A DNA stretch of 64,000 nt. It comes from an uncultured Gammaproteobacteria bacterium. GTDB taxonomy: Bacteria > Pseudomonadota > Gammaproteobacteria > Eutrophobiales > Eutrophobiaceae. A program made the translations under genes and the position numbers. Numbering within the stretch: position 1 is the first letter of the stretch; each line of letters begins with the position of its first letter. Below are positions 61,507 to 64,000 of the stretch, in pieces. The stretch lies in NCBI GenBank assembly GCA_943788815.1, contig CALSRS010000001.1, positions 1,301,501 through 1,365,500 on the forward strand, in the 5' to 3' direction. Below the pieces are notes generated by a model. The model worked only from the letters and a program-made list of their open reading frames with translations. It made no database searches and was not told the origin of the DNA.

Positions 61507-62910
61507 TTATTTTACTGTCGGTGTGTACTCAGGATCCTGGTATACGGTTTCTCCAGCCTGTACCGTCATAACGACCTTGTTGTCCCTGATCTCAAGGTCA
61601 GGACCTGAAAGGTATGGCCTGTCAGAGACGATGAAATCTGCAAATTTGCCTACTTCAAGACTACCGATTTTTTCCTCCGCATATAAAAACTCAGAAGAAC
61701 GGTGGGTAAACAGCTTCAAAGCCACGACACGGTCTATGCCTTCATCAGCGACAATGACAGTCCCCTCTTCACCATGTTCGGGCGGACCATAATCATGACC
61801 TTCCGCATTTGCAATTTCACGGTTAACGTATACGTCTAGCCGATTAAAATATGTTTCAGGATTAGTGCTCACCACTTCGGCTTCACCAACTATCTTAACT
61901 CCAAGATCCAACATCGTTTTGACCGGCGCCAGAAAATTAAAACAGTCCTCGACATAATTCTGACGACAATTATCCGTTTCAATAGCAAGTGATCGTGCGG
62001 CGTCTATGGGTATATAAAGATTATATTTTTTCATGGACTCAACAACATCAGGCACCGGACCTATCATGGTGCCATGGGCAAAACCGTATCTTGCATTACG
62101 AACATAATCCATGGTCAGAAATTTGGGTCTCGCCTTCATGTGCTCTTCGAGTTTCTGCACAAATATGCGTATTGCATGAGTACCTACGCCATGTACGCCC
62201 ACCCATCGCCAGCCGGAACGTACGCCACGCATCAGGGCCTGAACTGAGGGAGCATTGAAGTCAGGACATATTTCCAATACTTCTTTAACCTGTCTTACCT
62301 CGACCCCGGCTTTAACTGCGAGGTCACCTTGCATACAACCTCGGTTCGGGGCATCCCAGTCTCCTTCAGATGTCATACCGGACGTCCATAACCATGGGTT
62401 GTACTCAATGGTTTCCCATAATGCCCCGCGGTGTTCATAAAACCCCGCTGCTGCGGCTTCAGGGATTGCCTGCCTGGCCAGGTCCAGCGCCATCGCATGT
62501 CGTATAGGTAATTTATTATCTCTGCGTAACAGGTAATGATAGGCACTCACCTGAGCCGCGGTATTTACCCTGGAACCAAATGTAGTCCTGCCAGCCGGAT
62601 GAAAATTATCCGCGATCAGTTTCTTGAAGCCATCCCCATACTGTTCAGGTGTCGGTTGTTCCCTTAACAACTGGTTCAAGTGTGAGCGCAATGGAGCCTG
62701 GTTTATTGCACCGCGTTGACCTGCGTTTTCCATACCCCTTGCCTGATTGTTCACTGACTCTTCGTAGTCCGGCCACATTTCCAGAATCTTATCCATCGCA
62801 AAGTTATTGAAAAGAAGAACACGATGGGCGGCCTGCACGGGAACACAGAGTATCAACATGCTGAACAGGACTAAAAAAACTTTTGTCATTAATTGTTTAA
62901 GTGTCACCAT
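61507..62910 (-). CDS. short exported amidohydrolase-like protein, array member 3
   Basis: The protein is about 467 residues from the ATG at 62910, which is preceded by AGGTG at seven bases; the longer reading starts with GTG at 62919 inside that site. The signal ends near PVQAAHRVLLFN. It shares GVHGVGTHAIRIFV, YGFAHGTMIGP, NCRQNYVEDCFNFL and GSLEVGKFADFIV with its neighbours; HxH is absent. The gaps to neighbouring array genes are 75 and 63 bases, so the array may be one transcript with internal signals. Confidence 0.87.
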   Translation of the reverse strand: MVTLKQLMTKVFLVLFSMLILCVPVQAAHRVLLFNNFAMDKILEMWPDYEESVNNQARGMENAGQRGAINQAPLRSHLNQLLREQPTPEQYGDGFKKLIADNFHPAGRTTFGSRVNTAAQVSAYHYLLRRDNKLPIRHAMALDLARQAIPEAAAAGFYEHRGALWETIEYNPWLWTSGMTSEGDWDAPNRGCMQGDLAVKAGVEVRQVKEVLEICPDFNAPSVQALMRGVRSGWRWVGVHGVGTHAIRIFVQKLEEHMKARPKFLTMDYVRNARYGFAHGTMIGPVPDVVESMKKYNLYIPIDAARSLAIETDNCRQNYVEDCFNFLAPVKTMLDLGVKIVGEAEVVSTNPETYFNRLDVYVNREIANAEGHDYGPPEHGEEGTVIVADEGIDRVVALKLFTHRSSEFLYAEEKIGSLEVGKFADFIVSDRPYLSGPDLEIRDNKVVMTVQAGETVYQDPEYTPTVK

Positions 62911-62982
62911 TATTTTCACCTATGAATTATTTTTTTATATATCTGTATACAGATAACTGTGCTGTATTAATCTCGAGATTAG

Positions 62983-64000
62983 TTATCGCGTAATTGGATT
63001 GTATTCCGGATCCTTGTATCGAGTTTCATTTGCCAAAACAGTCATAATTGTCTTGTTGTCCCGGATTTCACGATCAGGTCCGGATAAATAAGGTTTATCG
63101 ACAACAACAAAGTCGGCGAATTTTCCAACCTCAAGACTACCGATCTTTGACTCTGCATAAAGAAATTCTGCTGAACGGTAAGTGAACAATTTGAGTGCAA
63201 CGACTCGGTCTACACCCTCCTCAGGGTTATAGACCTCACCTTCTCCATAAGTCTCTGGTGCCGTTGCTTCTGTTCCTGCACCAATTTCCACTTCCCGATT
63301 TACATAAACATCCAAAATATCAAAATAAGTTTCTGGATCTGGCCTGCCTATTTCAAATTCACCAACAACTTTCACTCCTTGATCAAGCAGTGTTTTAACG
63401 GGCCCAACAAATTTAAAACAGGCCTCAACATAATTCTGTCGGCAATTGTCCGGTTCAATGGCAAGGGCGCGCCTAAGATTTATGGGCAAATACAAATTAT
63501 ATTTGAGCATACCTTCAACCACATCAGGAACCGCACCGGTCATAGTGCCATGGGCAAATCCATGTCGGGAATTTCTAACATAATCCAGTGTCAGCACCTT
63601 GGGATTGGCCTTCATATGACCTTCCAGTTTTTCAATAAATAGCCTTAATCCGTGACTACCTACACCGTGTACACCTGCGTAACGCCAACCGGAGCGTATA
63701 CCACGCATTAATGCCTGGACAGTAGGCGCACTGAAGTCTGGACAGATTTCGATAATATCCTTGACCTGAGATTCATCCACGCCTGCCTTCACAGGTAAAT
63801 CATCCTGTAGACAACCACGGTTCGGGGCATCCCAGTCACCTTCACTGGCCATACCATGCAGCCATAACCAGGGATTGGCATCAATGGTATCCCACATCGC
63901 ACCACTATAATCATTCAGACCAGACGCAGCAGATGAAGGAATGGCCTGTCGTGCAAGATCATAGGCATAGGCATGCCGTACCGGTAATTTCCTGTCTCGA
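62983..64000 (-). CDS. short amidohydrolase-like protein, array member 4, cut by right edge
   Basis: The frame is open from the stop at 62983 through the right edge, so the start lies outside; the ATG at 63897 is internal, since KLPVRHAYAYDLARQ precedes it as in the paralogues. Conserved blocks are GVHGVGSHGLRLFI, HGFAHGTMTGA, NCRQNYVEACFKFV, DPETYFDILDVYVN and GSLEVGKFADFVV. Whether it also lacks the HxH domain cannot be seen here, though its match to the other members makes it likely. Confidence 0.82.
   Translation of the reverse strand, partial: RDRKLPVRHAYAYDLARQAIPSSAASGLNDYSGAMWDTIDANPWLWLHGMASEGDWDAPNRGCLQDDLPVKAGVDESQVKDIIEICPDFSAPTVQALMRGIRSGWRYAGVHGVGSHGLRLFIEKLEGHMKANPKVLTLDYVRNSRHGFAHGTMTGAVPDVVEGMLKYNLYLPINLRRALAIEPDNCRQNYVEACFKFVGPVKTLLDQGVKVVGEFEIGRPDPETYFDILDVYVNREVEIGAGTEATAPETYGEGEVYNPEEGVDRVVALKLFTYRSAEFLYAESKIGSLEVGKFADFVVVDKPYLSGPDREIRDNKTIMTVLANETRYKDPEYNPITR

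Noticed and set aside
63897-63897. ATG as start of array member 4
   Set aside because: The same frame continues upstream to the window edge with conserved family residues, so this Met is internal.
1-64000. CRISPR arrays, tRNA or rRNA genes, insertion sequences
   Set aside because: Read through both strands; no regularly spaced repeats, cloverleaf sequences, rRNA segments, transposase motifs or terminal inverted repeats were found.

Overview
The window looks like a chromosomal stretch of a moderately AT-rich, probably marine, gammaproteobacterium. The grounds are several large TonB-dependent receptors, many c-type cytochromes, twin-arginine-exported enzymes and typical Gram-negative signal peptides. 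No rRNA, tRNA, transposase, CRISPR array or phage gene was seen, so the lineage is inferred from protein families only.

Layout. 1-8006: a TonB-dependent receptor cut by the left edge, a CopD / cytochrome c fusion, a small membrane protein, a cupredoxin, and three genes (two von Willebrand A proteins and one large membrane protein) that resemble the MxaA/C/K/L maturation proteins of quinoprotein methanol dehydrogenases. 8247-16725: two near-twin secreted amidohydrolases, an exported alpha/beta hydrolase and a TonB receptor of the same type as the left-edge one. 16876-30272 (minus strand): cytochrome c, lipoprotein amidohydrolase, TonB receptor, PQQ dehydrogenase, then cassette 1 (ankyrin, DUF1552, DUF1592). 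30690-39150 (plus strand): cassette 2 (DUF1592, DUF1552, ankyrin) followed by two heme proteins and a dienelactone hydrolase. 39248-49560 (minus): cassette 3, a second PQQ dehydrogenase and its TonB receptor. 49928-57768 (minus): two exported thiamine-diphosphate enzymes, each beside a small cytochrome c, separated by a TonB receptor that is a recent duplicate of the previous one. 57878-64000 (minus): a SurA-N-like protein and a tandem array of at least four short amidohydrolase-like proteins, the last cut by the right edge.

How it may work together (inference). Nearly every product carries a Sec, Tat or lipoprotein signal or is an outer- or inner-membrane protein; no cytoplasmic enzyme and no transcription regulator is present. 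The simplest reading is a cell-envelope catabolic or redox island. TonB receptors would bring a substrate through the outer membrane; hydrolases and amidohydrolases would cleave it; PQQ dehydrogenases would oxidise alcohols or aldehydes; periplasmic ThDP enzymes would cleave or ligate 2-oxo acids or aldehydes; and about a dozen CxxCH heme sites would carry electrons away. The substrate is unknown. The most unusual parts are the three DUF1592-DUF1552-ankyrin cassettes, the Tat-exported ThDP enzyme plus cytochrome pairs, and the amidohydrolase array that lacks the N-terminal HxH metal site.
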